DNA of 64,000 nucleotides, from contig NZ_VJZP01000018.1 in assembly GCF_007097265.1 (NCBI RefSeq), positions 1 to 64,000 on the forward strand, given 5' to 3'. Below are positions 45,464-52,291 of this stretch, in pieces. Under the pieces are notes generated by a model. It ran no database searches. It saw only the letters and a list, made by a program, of their open reading frames with translations, and was not told the DNA's origin. Made by a program: the position numbers and the translations under genes. The first letter of the stretch is position 1, and the number at the start of each line of letters is the position of its first letter. The stretch is from Flavobacterium gawalongense (GTDB lineage Bacteria > Bacteroidota > Bacteroidia > Flavobacteriales > Flavobacteriaceae).

Positions 45464-48400
45464 TTACCCAACCAAATTAATGATTTTTCCCGGAACAATA
45501 ATCACCTTGTTTGGTGTTCTTCCTTCTAATTGTTTGATGGTTCTTTCGTCTTTCATTACAATTTCCTCGATTTGCTCTTTGGTTAAATCCAAAGGTAAAA
45601 CCATAGTGAAACGCATTTTTCCGTTGAAAGAAACCGGATATTCCTTGCTACTTTCTATCAGATGTTGCGCGTCAAATATTGGGAAATCAACAGTGGCAAT
45701 CGAACCCGAATTTCCTAATAATGACCATAATTCCTCGGCGATGTGTGGCGCATAAGGTGAAATCAAGATCGCTAATGATTCCAAGATTGCACGAGAATGA
45801 CAGTTTTGAGTTGACAATTCATTCACACAAATCATAAACTGTGAAACTGACGTATTGAAAGAGAAACTCTCAATATCCTCCGCCACTTTTTTGATGGTTT
45901 TGTGTAATGATTTTAAGTTTTCTTTGGTTGGCTCGTCATTGGTAACAATTAAACCATTATCATCAAAATACAAACGACACAATTTTTTCAAGAATCCAAA
46001 AACTCCCGAAATTCCTGCTGTATTCCAAGGTTTGGCTTGTTCCAATGGTCCTAAGAACATTTCATACAAACGCAACGTATCCGCACCGTATTCATTACAA
46101 ATATCATCTGGCGTTACCACATTGTATTTGGATTTCGACATTTTTTCGATTTCACGACCGACGATGAACTTTCCGTTCTCTTCGGTAATAAATTCTGCAT
46201 TTACAGATTCTTCTCTCCATTTCTTGAAAGCTTCAGTATCTAACTCGTTTGATGCATTTACGAAAGAAACATCAGTATGAAGTTTTGATATATTAGGTCC
46301 TCCACCATTAAACCCTTCATATTTTAAAAAATAATTTCCAAAGTCTAAAAGAATATTCTTTTCCTTATTTTCAGAAATAAATACTTTATTCTTCGACTTA
46401 AACCTATGCACTATACCTTCATCAAAATCTCGAGTTTTTTCATGCGTAAATTGTATTCCTTCATAAACAAAGCCATTTTCAACTAATTCTGTCAATGGTT
46501 TTTTTGTTTGTATCTGAATACTATCAAGTCTATAAACAAACGCACTCATCCCCAAAATCATTCCCTGATTAATCAATTTTTTGAAGGGCTCTTCAGTAGG
46601 TGCAAAACCTTTGTCTTTTAGGAATTTGTTCCAAAAACGGGAATACAATAAATGTCCGGTTGCGTGTTCGCTTCCGCCAATGTATAAATCTACGCTTTCC
46701 CAGTATGCCAATGCTTCCTTGCTTGCAAATTCGTTTTCATTATGCGCATCCATATAACGCATCCAATACCACGAACTTCCCGCCCAACCCGGCATTGTGT
46801 TTAGTTCCAAAGGAAATACAGTCACATTATCTACTAACTGAGTACTAACCACTGAACACTGAACACTGTCCCAAGCCCAAACCGTAGCATTTCCTAAAGG
46901 AGGTTGTCCGTCTTCGGTTGGCAAGTATTTCTCCACTTCCGGCAAGATGATCGGCAAATGTTGCGCATCAATCATTTGCGGCAAGCCATTCACATAATAT
47001 ACCGGAAACGGTTCTCCCCAATAACGCTGGCGAGAGAAAACAGCATCACGCAAGCGATAATTCGTTTTTCCTTTTCCTTGGTTTAATTTTTCTAATTCCT
47101 CGATAACTTTTTTGGTCGCCTCTTTGTAATTCAATCCGTTTAGGAAATCAGAATTAGCGATAATTAAATTGTCTTTCGAACCGTAAGCTGCTTCAGAAAT
47201 ATCCACATTTGCAAAAATGTTTTTGATTTCCTGCATGCCTTGTTGCCCTTTGAAGAAATTAGCAAAAGCATAATCTCTTTCGTCACCACAAGGAACCGCC
47301 ATAACAGCGCCTGTTCCGTAACCCGCCAAAACATAATCCCCAATCCAAACCGGAATTGGCTCTTTTGTGAAAGGATGTTCCGCATACGCTCCCGTAAACA
47401 CACCCGAAATAGTTTTTACATCGGCCATACGTTCTCTTTCGGAACGTTTGGATGAGGCTAAAATATAATCGTTTACTTTATCTAAATATTCAGGAGTTGT
47501 TATTTCTTGAACCAAAGGATGTTCTGGTGCCAGTGTCATAAACGTAACTCCGAAGATGGTGTCAGGACGAGTTGTGAAAATCCCCACCCCAACCCTCCCC
47601 GAAGGGGAGGGAGACGGCACGTTTACTGTGTCAATAAGACTTTCATTTAATTGATGTCCATTATTACCTTTACTATCCCCAAAGTTATCGACTCTGGTTC
47701 CTCCCCCTTCGGGGGAGGTTAGGAGGGGAAACGTTACCATCGCTCCAACGGATTTTCCAATCCAGTTTCTTTGACTTTCTTTGATGCTTTCGCTCCAATC
47801 AATATCATTTAATCCTTGCAACAAACGTTCCGCATAAGCAGAAATTCGCATGCTCCATTGAGTCATTTTCTTGCGAACCACTGCAAAACCGCCACGTTCT
47901 GAAACACCATTTACGATTTCATCATTCGCCAAAACGGTTCCTAATCCCGGACACCAGTTCACTTCAGTCTCGGCTAAATAAGTCAATCTGTATTGCAGCA
48001 AAATTCTCTCCTGCTGTTCTTTTGCGAAAGCGTTCCATTCATTTGCTGAAAAGCTTTCAATATTATCATCGCAAACTGCATTGACGTTCGTATTTCCTTC
48101 TGTTGAAAAAATGGAAACTAAAGTCGAAATGTCTTCTGCTTTATCGCTGTTTTTATTGTACCAAGAATTGAATAATTGGATGAAAATCCATTGGGTATGT
48201 TTGTAATAATCGGGATTTGAAGTGCGCACTTCTCTGCTCCAATCGAAGGAGAACCCAATTTTGTCCAATTGCTTTCTGTATCCGGCAATTTTATTTCCTT
48301 CCTTATCAGTTCCTCCGTCAATATTTACCGAAGTAGTATCTTCCGGACGTTGACCCGTTTGAATAGCATATTGTTCCGCAGGCAATCCAAAACTGTCGTA

Positions 48401-48631
48401 ACCCATTGGGTGCAACACATTAAAACCTTGATGTCTTTTGTATCTTGAATACACATCAGAGGCAATATATCCCAGCGGATGTCCTACGTGTAATCCCGCT
48501 CCAGATGGATAAGGAAACATATCAAGTACGTAATATTTAGGTTTTGTTGAATTGTTTTCGGCTTTAAACGTTGCGCTGTCTAACCAATATTTTTGCCATT
48601 TGGCCTCTATTTCGTTCGGATTGTATTTCAT
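45464..48631 (-). CDS. leuS: Leucyl-tRNA synthetase with in-frame repeat insertions
   Basis: A 1055-residue class I synthetase that charges tRNA-Leu. HVGH (48-51, HIGH motif), the editing domain TTRPDTIFGVTFM, the WAGSSWYWMRYMD catalytic part and EKMSKSKYN (near 831) are intact, followed by the anticodon-binding helices. Flavobacterial LeuRS already has lineage inserts (about 170-215 and 720-825). In addition, residues about 300-347, ahead of the editing domain, are Gly/Ser/Pro-rich and encoded by a pair of inverted GC-rich hairpin repeats (47581-47738), and residues about 587-600 are encoded by an ACTGAACACTG-type repeat. Both preserve frame, so the enzyme is probably active. Confidence 0.96.
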   Translation of the reverse strand: MKYNPNEIEAKWQKYWLDSATFKAENNSTKPKYYVLDMFPYPSGAGLHVGHPLGYIASDVYSRYKRHQGFNVLHPMGYDSFGLPAEQYAIQTGQRPEDTTSVNIDGGTDKEGNKIAGYRKQLDKIGFSFDWSREVRTSNPDYYKHTQWIFIQLFNSWYNKNSDKAEDISTLVSIFSTEGNTNVNAVCDDNIESFSANEWNAFAKEQQERILLQYRLTYLAETEVNWCPGLGTVLANDEIVNGVSERGGFAVVRKKMTQWSMRISAYAERLLQGLNDIDWSESIKESQRNWIGKSVGAMVTFPLLTSPEGGGTRVDNFGDSKGNNGHQLNESLIDTVNVPSPSPSGRVGVGIFTTRPDTIFGVTFMTLAPEHPLVQEITTPEYLDKVNDYILASSKRSERERMADVKTISGVFTGAYAEHPFTKEPIPVWIGDYVLAGYGTGAVMAVPCGDERDYAFANFFKGQQGMQEIKNIFANVDISEAAYGSKDNLIIANSDFLNGLNYKEATKKVIEELEKLNQGKGKTNYRLRDAVFSRQRYWGEPFPVYYVNGLPQMIDAQHLPIILPEVEKYLPTEDGQPPLGNATVWAWDSVQCSVVSTQLVDNVTVFPLELNTMPGWAGSSWYWMRYMDAHNENEFASKEALAYWESVDLYIGGSEHATGHLLYSRFWNKFLKDKGFAPTEEPFKKLINQGMILGMSAFVYRLDSIQIQTKKPLTELVENGFVYEGIQFTHEKTRDFDEGIVHRFKSKNKVFISENKEKNILLDFGNYFLKYEGFNGGGPNISKLHTDVSFVNASNELDTEAFKKWREESVNAEFITEENGKFIVGREIEKMSKSKYNVVTPDDICNEYGADTLRLYEMFLGPLEQAKPWNTAGISGVFGFLKKLCRLYFDDNGLIVTNDEPTKENLKSLHKTIKKVAEDIESFSFNTSVSQFMICVNELSTQNCHSRAILESLAILISPYAPHIAEELWSLLGNSGSIATVDFPIFDAQHLIESSKEYPVSFNGKMRFTMVLPLDLTKEQIEEIVMKDERTIKQLEGRTPNKVIIVPGKIINLVG
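46832..46871. repeat. ACTGAACACTG-type repeat inside leuS
   Basis: Words ACTGAGTACT, ACTAACC and two ACTGAACACTG units in tandem. The same words occur in intergenic DNA at about 51679-51699 and 56147-56224. In leuS it encodes residues about 587-600 in frame. Confidence 0.6.
47581..47738. repeat. Paired inverted GC-rich hairpin repeats inside leuS
   Basis: Left unit about 47584-47613 has CTCCCCGAAGGGGAG, and right unit about 47701-47730 has CTCCCCCTTCGGGGGAG. Each forms a hairpin, and the two are inverted copies of one element. GC content contrasts sharply with the flanking AT-rich gene. The insert keeps the leuS frame. Confidence 0.85.
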
Positions 48632-48747
48632 TCCTATTTCTTAATTGTTTTTTTAATGGAGTTATGCTATCGCCTACTCAAGTCATTTTTATAAAAAGTT
48701 GTAAAGTGAGCCACAAAGACTTTTTCACGATGACTATTTTAGGTGCC

Positions 48748-48766
48748 AAATTTACGTTTATTGTAC
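48748..48766. repeat. Left copy of direct repeat flanking the molybdate locus
   Basis: AAATTTACGTTTATTGTAC is identical to 54884-54902. Similarity continues after a 7-nt duplication into AAAGCTA...CTTTGA. It lies between leuS and modA. Confidence 0.65.
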
Positions 48767-48821
48767 ATTGTACCAAAGCTATTTCTTTGACAAAGAAGGA
48801 AAATAAATAAATAATTCAATC

Positions 48822-48848
48822 TTGACTACGTAAAAATACTTATATTTG
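48822..48848 (+). promoter_or_regulatory. Putative modA promoter and shared 22-bp element
   Basis: TTG (48822-48824) and TATATTTG (48841-48848, exact TAnnTTTG) form a promoter 91 nt before modA. Positions 48826-48847 are identical to 51772-51793 ahead of the ModE-type gene. A TACGTA palindrome sits in the spacer and could be a regulator site. The rest of this 308-nt gap holds a direct repeat at 48748 and AT-rich sequence. Confidence 0.6.
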
Positions 48849-48939
48849 TGTTTGAAAAAATATTTTTCTTATCTATTTTGTTTTTCATTATGTTTTTAAA
48901 AACACAATGATCAAGTAATAAAAACTAAAACCAGAAGCA

Positions 48940-49713
48940 ATGAAAATAAATAAACTACTTTTTTTAACGGCCTTAGTTCTTTTACTATTTACATTCAATA
49001 GTATCAGAGCGCAACAAAAAATTACCGTTGTTGCGGCTTCTGACCTAAAATTCGCATTAGATTCTATTATAAATGTATATCAACAACGAAACCCTGATAA
49101 AGAAGTACAAGTTACCTACGGTTCATCGGGCAAATTTTTTGAACAAATACAAAACGGAGCTCCCTTTGATGTTTTTTTCTCCGCTGATAAAAGTTATCCA
49201 CAAAAATTAAAAGAAAAAGGATTTACTAGCTCTGATGTAAAAATTTACGGCATTGGTAAAATTGTAATCTGGAGTAAAAAAATTGATCCGAATACATTCA
49301 AAATAAACAGTTTGTCACTTCCTCAATTAAATAAAATCGCAATTGCCAACCCCGACCATGCTCCTTATGGCGAAAAGGCTGTAGAAAGCATGAAGTACTA
49401 TAAAGTGTATGAAAAAGTTAAAAACAAATTAGTTTTCGGCGAAAATATTGCGCAAACCGCTCAATTTGTACAGTTAGGCACTGCTGATATTGGCATTATA
49501 GCTTTATCTTTAGCTTTATCTCCCAACATGAAAAAAGAAGGAGGCAAATATTACATTATTCCCGAGAAAAGCCACAAACCTTTAGAACAAGGGTATGTAA
49601 TTTTAAAAAAGGCTGCTAGCAATTCAAGCGCAGTAAAATTCTATAATTTTATGGCGACACCAACGGCTATAGCAATTTTAACACACTTCGGATTTACACA
49701 AAAAAAGAAATGA
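48940..49713 (+). CDS. modA: Molybdate ABC transporter substrate-binding protein
   Basis: A 257-residue periplasmic binding protein with a signal peptide (about 1-24, ending IRAQ). The oxyanion-binding motifs are VVAASDLKFALDSI (about 29-42), TYGSSGKFFEQIQNGAPFDVFFSADKSYP (about 60-88) and IANPDHAPYGEKAVESM (about 138-154), the ModA pattern. Delivers molybdate (or tungstate) to ModB. Its stop overlaps the start of the next gene by 4 nt. First of four overlapping genes. Confidence 0.95.
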   Translation: MKINKLLFLTALVLLLFTFNSIRAQQKITVVAASDLKFALDSIINVYQQRNPDKEVQVTYGSSGKFFEQIQNGAPFDVFFSADKSYPQKLKEKGFTSSDVKIYGIGKIVIWSKKIDPNTFKINSLSLPQLNKIAIANPDHAPYGEKAVESMKYYKVYEKVKNKLVFGENIAQTAQFVQLGTADIGIIALSLALSPNMKKEGGKYYIIPEKSHKPLEQGYVILKKAASNSSAVKFYNFMATPTAIAILTHFGFTQKKK

Positions 49714-50114
49714 ACACACTAAACGGAACCATCACAACCATTCAGTCGCACGAAGGGATATCATTAGTTAAAGTAAAATCGGGCAATACCATTTTTACTT
49801 CAATTGTACTTGACTCGCCGGAAACAGTCAGTTATCTGAAAACAGACTATCCAGTAAAAATTCTTTTTAAAGAAACGGAAGTCATTATTGCTAAAGATTT
49901 CAATCCGAATATCAGCATCCAAAATCGGATACTTTGTAGCATTCAATCCATAAAAAAAGGGGTTATACTCAGTCAGATCAATTTAGTATCAGATAAAGTA
50001 AGTATAAAATCCATCATAACCAGTAATGCCTGCAACCAACTCGAATTAAAAGAAAATGATACCGTAATAGCATTAATAAAAACAAACGAAGTAAGCTTAT
50101 CTCCCAATGATTGA
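49710..50114 (+). CDS. Tandem TOBE (Mop-like) molybdate-binding protein
   Basis: A 134-residue protein made of two similar halves of about 65 residues (2-62, starting TLNGTITTIQSHEGISLVKVKSGN, and 68-130, starting IQNRILCSIQSIKKGVILSQINL). The pattern is the TOBE/Mop domain that binds molybdate in ModE, ModC and molbindins. A stand-alone pair would make a di-Mop storage or sensing protein. It is translationally coupled to modA (ATGA overlap) and overlaps modB by 8 nt. It may supply the effector domain that the short ModE-type HTH protein lacks; this is inference. Confidence 0.8.
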   Translation: MNTLNGTITTIQSHEGISLVKVKSGNTIFTSIVLDSPETVSYLKTDYPVKILFKETEVIIAKDFNPNISIQNRILCSIQSIKKGVILSQINLVSDKVSIKSIITSNACNQLELKENDTVIALIKTNEVSLSPND

Positions 50115-50787
50115 TTTAGAACCATTATGGCTAACGGCAAAATTGGCATTGATTACCACTATCATTTTATTAACGGTATCCATTCCTCTTTGCTATTGGT
50201 TAGCCTACAGCAAATTTAAATTTAAAGCAGCTGTAGAAGCTATTGTTAGCCTGCCTCTGGTTTTGCCCCCTTCAGTTTTGGGATTTTATTTATTGTTAGC
50301 ATTTAGTCCGAAAAATACATTTGGAAAATTTTTAGATCAGTATTTTGATGCACACTTAGTTTTTACCTTTGAAGGATTAATTATCGCATCGGTACTTTAT
50401 AGCTTGCCTTTTATGGTTCATCCTATCCAATCGGGATTGAAAAATCTGCCTATTTCCTTAAAAGAAGCAGCTTTTACCTTAGGGAAATCTAAATTTACCA
50501 CTCTTACAAAAATTTTACTACCCAACATTAAATCATCCATTTTAACTGGAATAGTGTTAACCTTTGCACACACGGTTGGCGAATTCGGAGTGGTTTTAAT
50601 GATTGGTGGTAGTATTCCTGGAGAAACAAAAGTAATGTCTATTGCTATTTATGATGAAGTACAATCTATGAACTACTATACTGCCAACGTATATGCAGCA
50701 ATACTTTTTAGCTTCACCTTTTTAATACTTTTAGGAGTTTACCTCCTCAATAATTCGTTTAGTAAAACCAATCCCTTAAATGATTAA
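50107..50787 (+). CDS. modB: Molybdate ABC transporter permease
   Basis: A 226-residue inner-membrane permease with about five helices. The coupling loop is LPISLKEAAFTLGKSKFTTLTKILLPNIKSSILTG (about 115-150), followed by the ModB hallmark FAHTVGEFGVVLMIGGSIPGETKVMSIAIYD (about 156-186). Overlaps the upstream gene by 8 nt and modC by 8 nt. Confidence 0.96.
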   Translation: MIDLEPLWLTAKLALITTIILLTVSIPLCYWLAYSKFKFKAAVEAIVSLPLVLPPSVLGFYLLLAFSPKNTFGKFLDQYFDAHLVFTFEGLIIASVLYSLPFMVHPIQSGLKNLPISLKEAAFTLGKSKFTTLTKILLPNIKSSILTGIVLTFAHTVGEFGVVLMIGGSIPGETKVMSIAIYDEVQSMNYYTANVYAAILFSFTFLILLGVYLLNNSFSKTNPLND

Positions 50788-51655
50788 TTTTTATACACAT
50801 AAAATGCTGCAAACGGCTGATGGCAAATTGCCTTTGGATGTTTCTTTTACAGTTGAAAAAGGGCAGTTTCTATCCATTTACGGAAATTCAGGAGCCGGAA
50901 AAACGACCATCCTCAGAATATTGGCAGGACTTACCGAGGCTGAGAAAGTAGACATTGAAGTAGAAAATGAAGTTTGGGATAATTCTCAAAAAAAATACCA
51001 TCTGCCCGTTCAAAAACGTTCCATTGGTTTTGTTTTTCAAGATTTTGCATTATTCCCAAACTTAACCGTAAAGGAAAATTTAGAGTTTGCTTTGCAAAAA
51101 AACGATACTCCCCATATTGTAGCCGAATTAATAGAACTTATGGAATTACAATCCTTACAAAACAGCAAACCGCAAAATTTATCTGGTGGACAAAAACAGC
51201 GCGTGGCACTAGCAAGGGCAATTGTCCGGAAACCAAAAATTCTTTTATTAGACGAACCACTCTCTGCTTTGGATGATGAAATGCGATTTAAACTTCAGGA
51301 TTATATTATCAAAATACACCAGCACTATCAATTGACAACGCTGATGATCAGTCATACTATTGCTGAAATATTCAAACTCTCAGATAAGGTTATCATTCTT
51401 GACAAAGGAAAAATAGTAAAAGAAGGAACACCAAGCAGTGTGTTTTCTGAAGAAAAAATAAGCAGTAAATTCAAATTAACAGGAGAAATAATTAGCATCA
51501 GCAAAAGCGACATCGTTTATGTGGTTCAGGTACTTTCAGGAAATAATATTGTAAAAGTAATCGCGACCGAAGACGAAATAAAAGACTTTAGAATAGGCCA
51601 AAAGGTATTAGTGGCTTCAAAAGCATTTAATCCTATAATTCAGGTTATTTCATAA
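50780..51655 (+). CDS. modC: Molybdate ABC transporter ATP-binding protein
   Basis: A 291-residue ABC ATPase. Walker A GNSGAGKTT (35-43), signature NLSGGQKQR (near 130), Walker B LLLDEPLSALD and the switch His in MISHTIAEI. The last 65 residues (KFKLTGEIISISKSDIVYVVQVLS and onward) form a single TOBE domain, which in ModC mediates molybdate feedback inhibition of transport. Last gene of the modA-TOBE-modB-modC operon. Confidence 0.95.
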   Translation: MINFYTHKMLQTADGKLPLDVSFTVEKGQFLSIYGNSGAGKTTILRILAGLTEAEKVDIEVENEVWDNSQKKYHLPVQKRSIGFVFQDFALFPNLTVKENLEFALQKNDTPHIVAELIELMELQSLQNSKPQNLSGGQKQRVALARAIVRKPKILLLDEPLSALDDEMRFKLQDYIIKIHQHYQLTTLMISHTIAEIFKLSDKVIILDKGKIVKEGTPSSVFSEEKISSKFKLTGEIISISKSDIVYVVQVLSGNNIVKVIATEDEIKDFRIGQKVLVASKAFNPIIQVIS

Positions 51656-51771
51656 ACTCAAGTCTCTAAATATTTAGAACACTGAGTACTAAATACTTAT
51701 GCCACAAAAGAACTAAGCCGATGAATTAAAGGATTATTATGTTTGATATATTTTACAAAATTAGTTGCGTT
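51656..51771. other. Spacer after modC with repeat words
   Basis: No gene. Positions about 51679-51699 carry AACACTGAGTACTAAATACTT, related to the ACTGAACACTG-type repeats in leuS and near 56.2 kb. No clear terminator for modC was found. Confidence 0.4.
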
Positions 51772-51793
51772 CTACGTAAAAATACTTATATTT
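51765..51793 (+). promoter_or_regulatory. Putative promoter of the ModE-type gene, shared with modA
   Basis: TTG (51765-51767) and TATATTTT (51787-51794, 7/8 to TAnnTTTG). Positions 51772-51793 repeat the modA promoter block exactly. A second shared block, TTTTCACTAT followed by TTTTAAAACATACTGA, lies at 51864-51892, next to the ATG. Confidence 0.55.
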
Positions 51794-51889
51794 TCAAAAT
51801 CATATCTAAGTATTTAAATTTATCAAATCTTACAGAATTTTATTTATAGGCAGTTAGTTGCTTTTCACTATATTTTTTAAAACATACTG

Positions 51890-52237
51890 ATGGAAGAAAA
51901 TAAAAAATACACCATAGCGGTCAGAATCTGGATTGAAGAAGCTGATGGTCCCTTTTTAGGCATTGGTAAGATATGGTTGCTGGAGAATATCGCAAAAACG
52001 GGTTCGATCACTAATGCAGCCAAAGAAATGAAAATGGCGTATCGACAAGCGTGGCAATTAGTTGAAGAAATGAACAAACGTGCCGAAAAACCACTGGTCG
52101 AAAAATTACTTGGCGGCAAAGGTGGTGGTGGTGCCAGATTGACCGAAGCCGGAGAAAGAGCCATTCAGACCTTCTATGAATTAGAAAAGAAAATTCAAGA
52201 TTTTGCCAGAAAAGAAACGTTGAATTTGAAATTTTAA
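51890..52237 (+). CDS. ModE-type winged helix regulator lacking molybdate-binding domains
   Basis: A 115-residue LysR-type winged HTH. It strongly resembles the N-terminal DNA-binding domain of ModE: TGSITNAAKEMKMAYRQAWQLVEEMNKRAEKPLVEKLLGGKGGGGARLTEAG (about 45-95), including the GGKGGGGA wing. Classical ModE has two C-terminal Mop domains, which are absent here; the reading frame ends cleanly. Tandem TOBE domains are encoded separately at 49710, so effector sensing may be split or lost. It is the likely regulator of the mod genes and the receptor that follows 54 nt downstream. Confidence 0.88.
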   Translation: MEENKKYTIAVRIWIEEADGPFLGIGKIWLLENIAKTGSITNAAKEMKMAYRQAWQLVEEMNKRAEKPLVEKLLGGKGGGGARLTEAGERAIQTFYELEKKIQDFARKETLNLKF

Positions 52238-52259
52238 AAAATTTGAACAGCAGTATTCC

Positions 52260-52276
52260 TTTTAAAACATACTGAA
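52260..52276 (+). promoter_or_regulatory. TTTTAAAACATACTGA element ahead of the mod-linked TonB receptor
   Basis: A 16-nt word shared exactly with the sequence at the start of the ModE-type gene (about 51877-51892), with a looser version ahead of modA (48895-48910). It is 16-30 nt ahead of the receptor ATG. A possible common operator or translation-related motif. Confidence 0.4.
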
Positions 52277-52291
52277 AAAAAACCACCCTTT

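Noticed and set aside
45464-48631. leuS as a pseudogene because of the repeat insertions
   Set aside because: The frame is open from end to end, HIGH-type, editing and KMSKS motifs are intact, and no second leuS is in the window.
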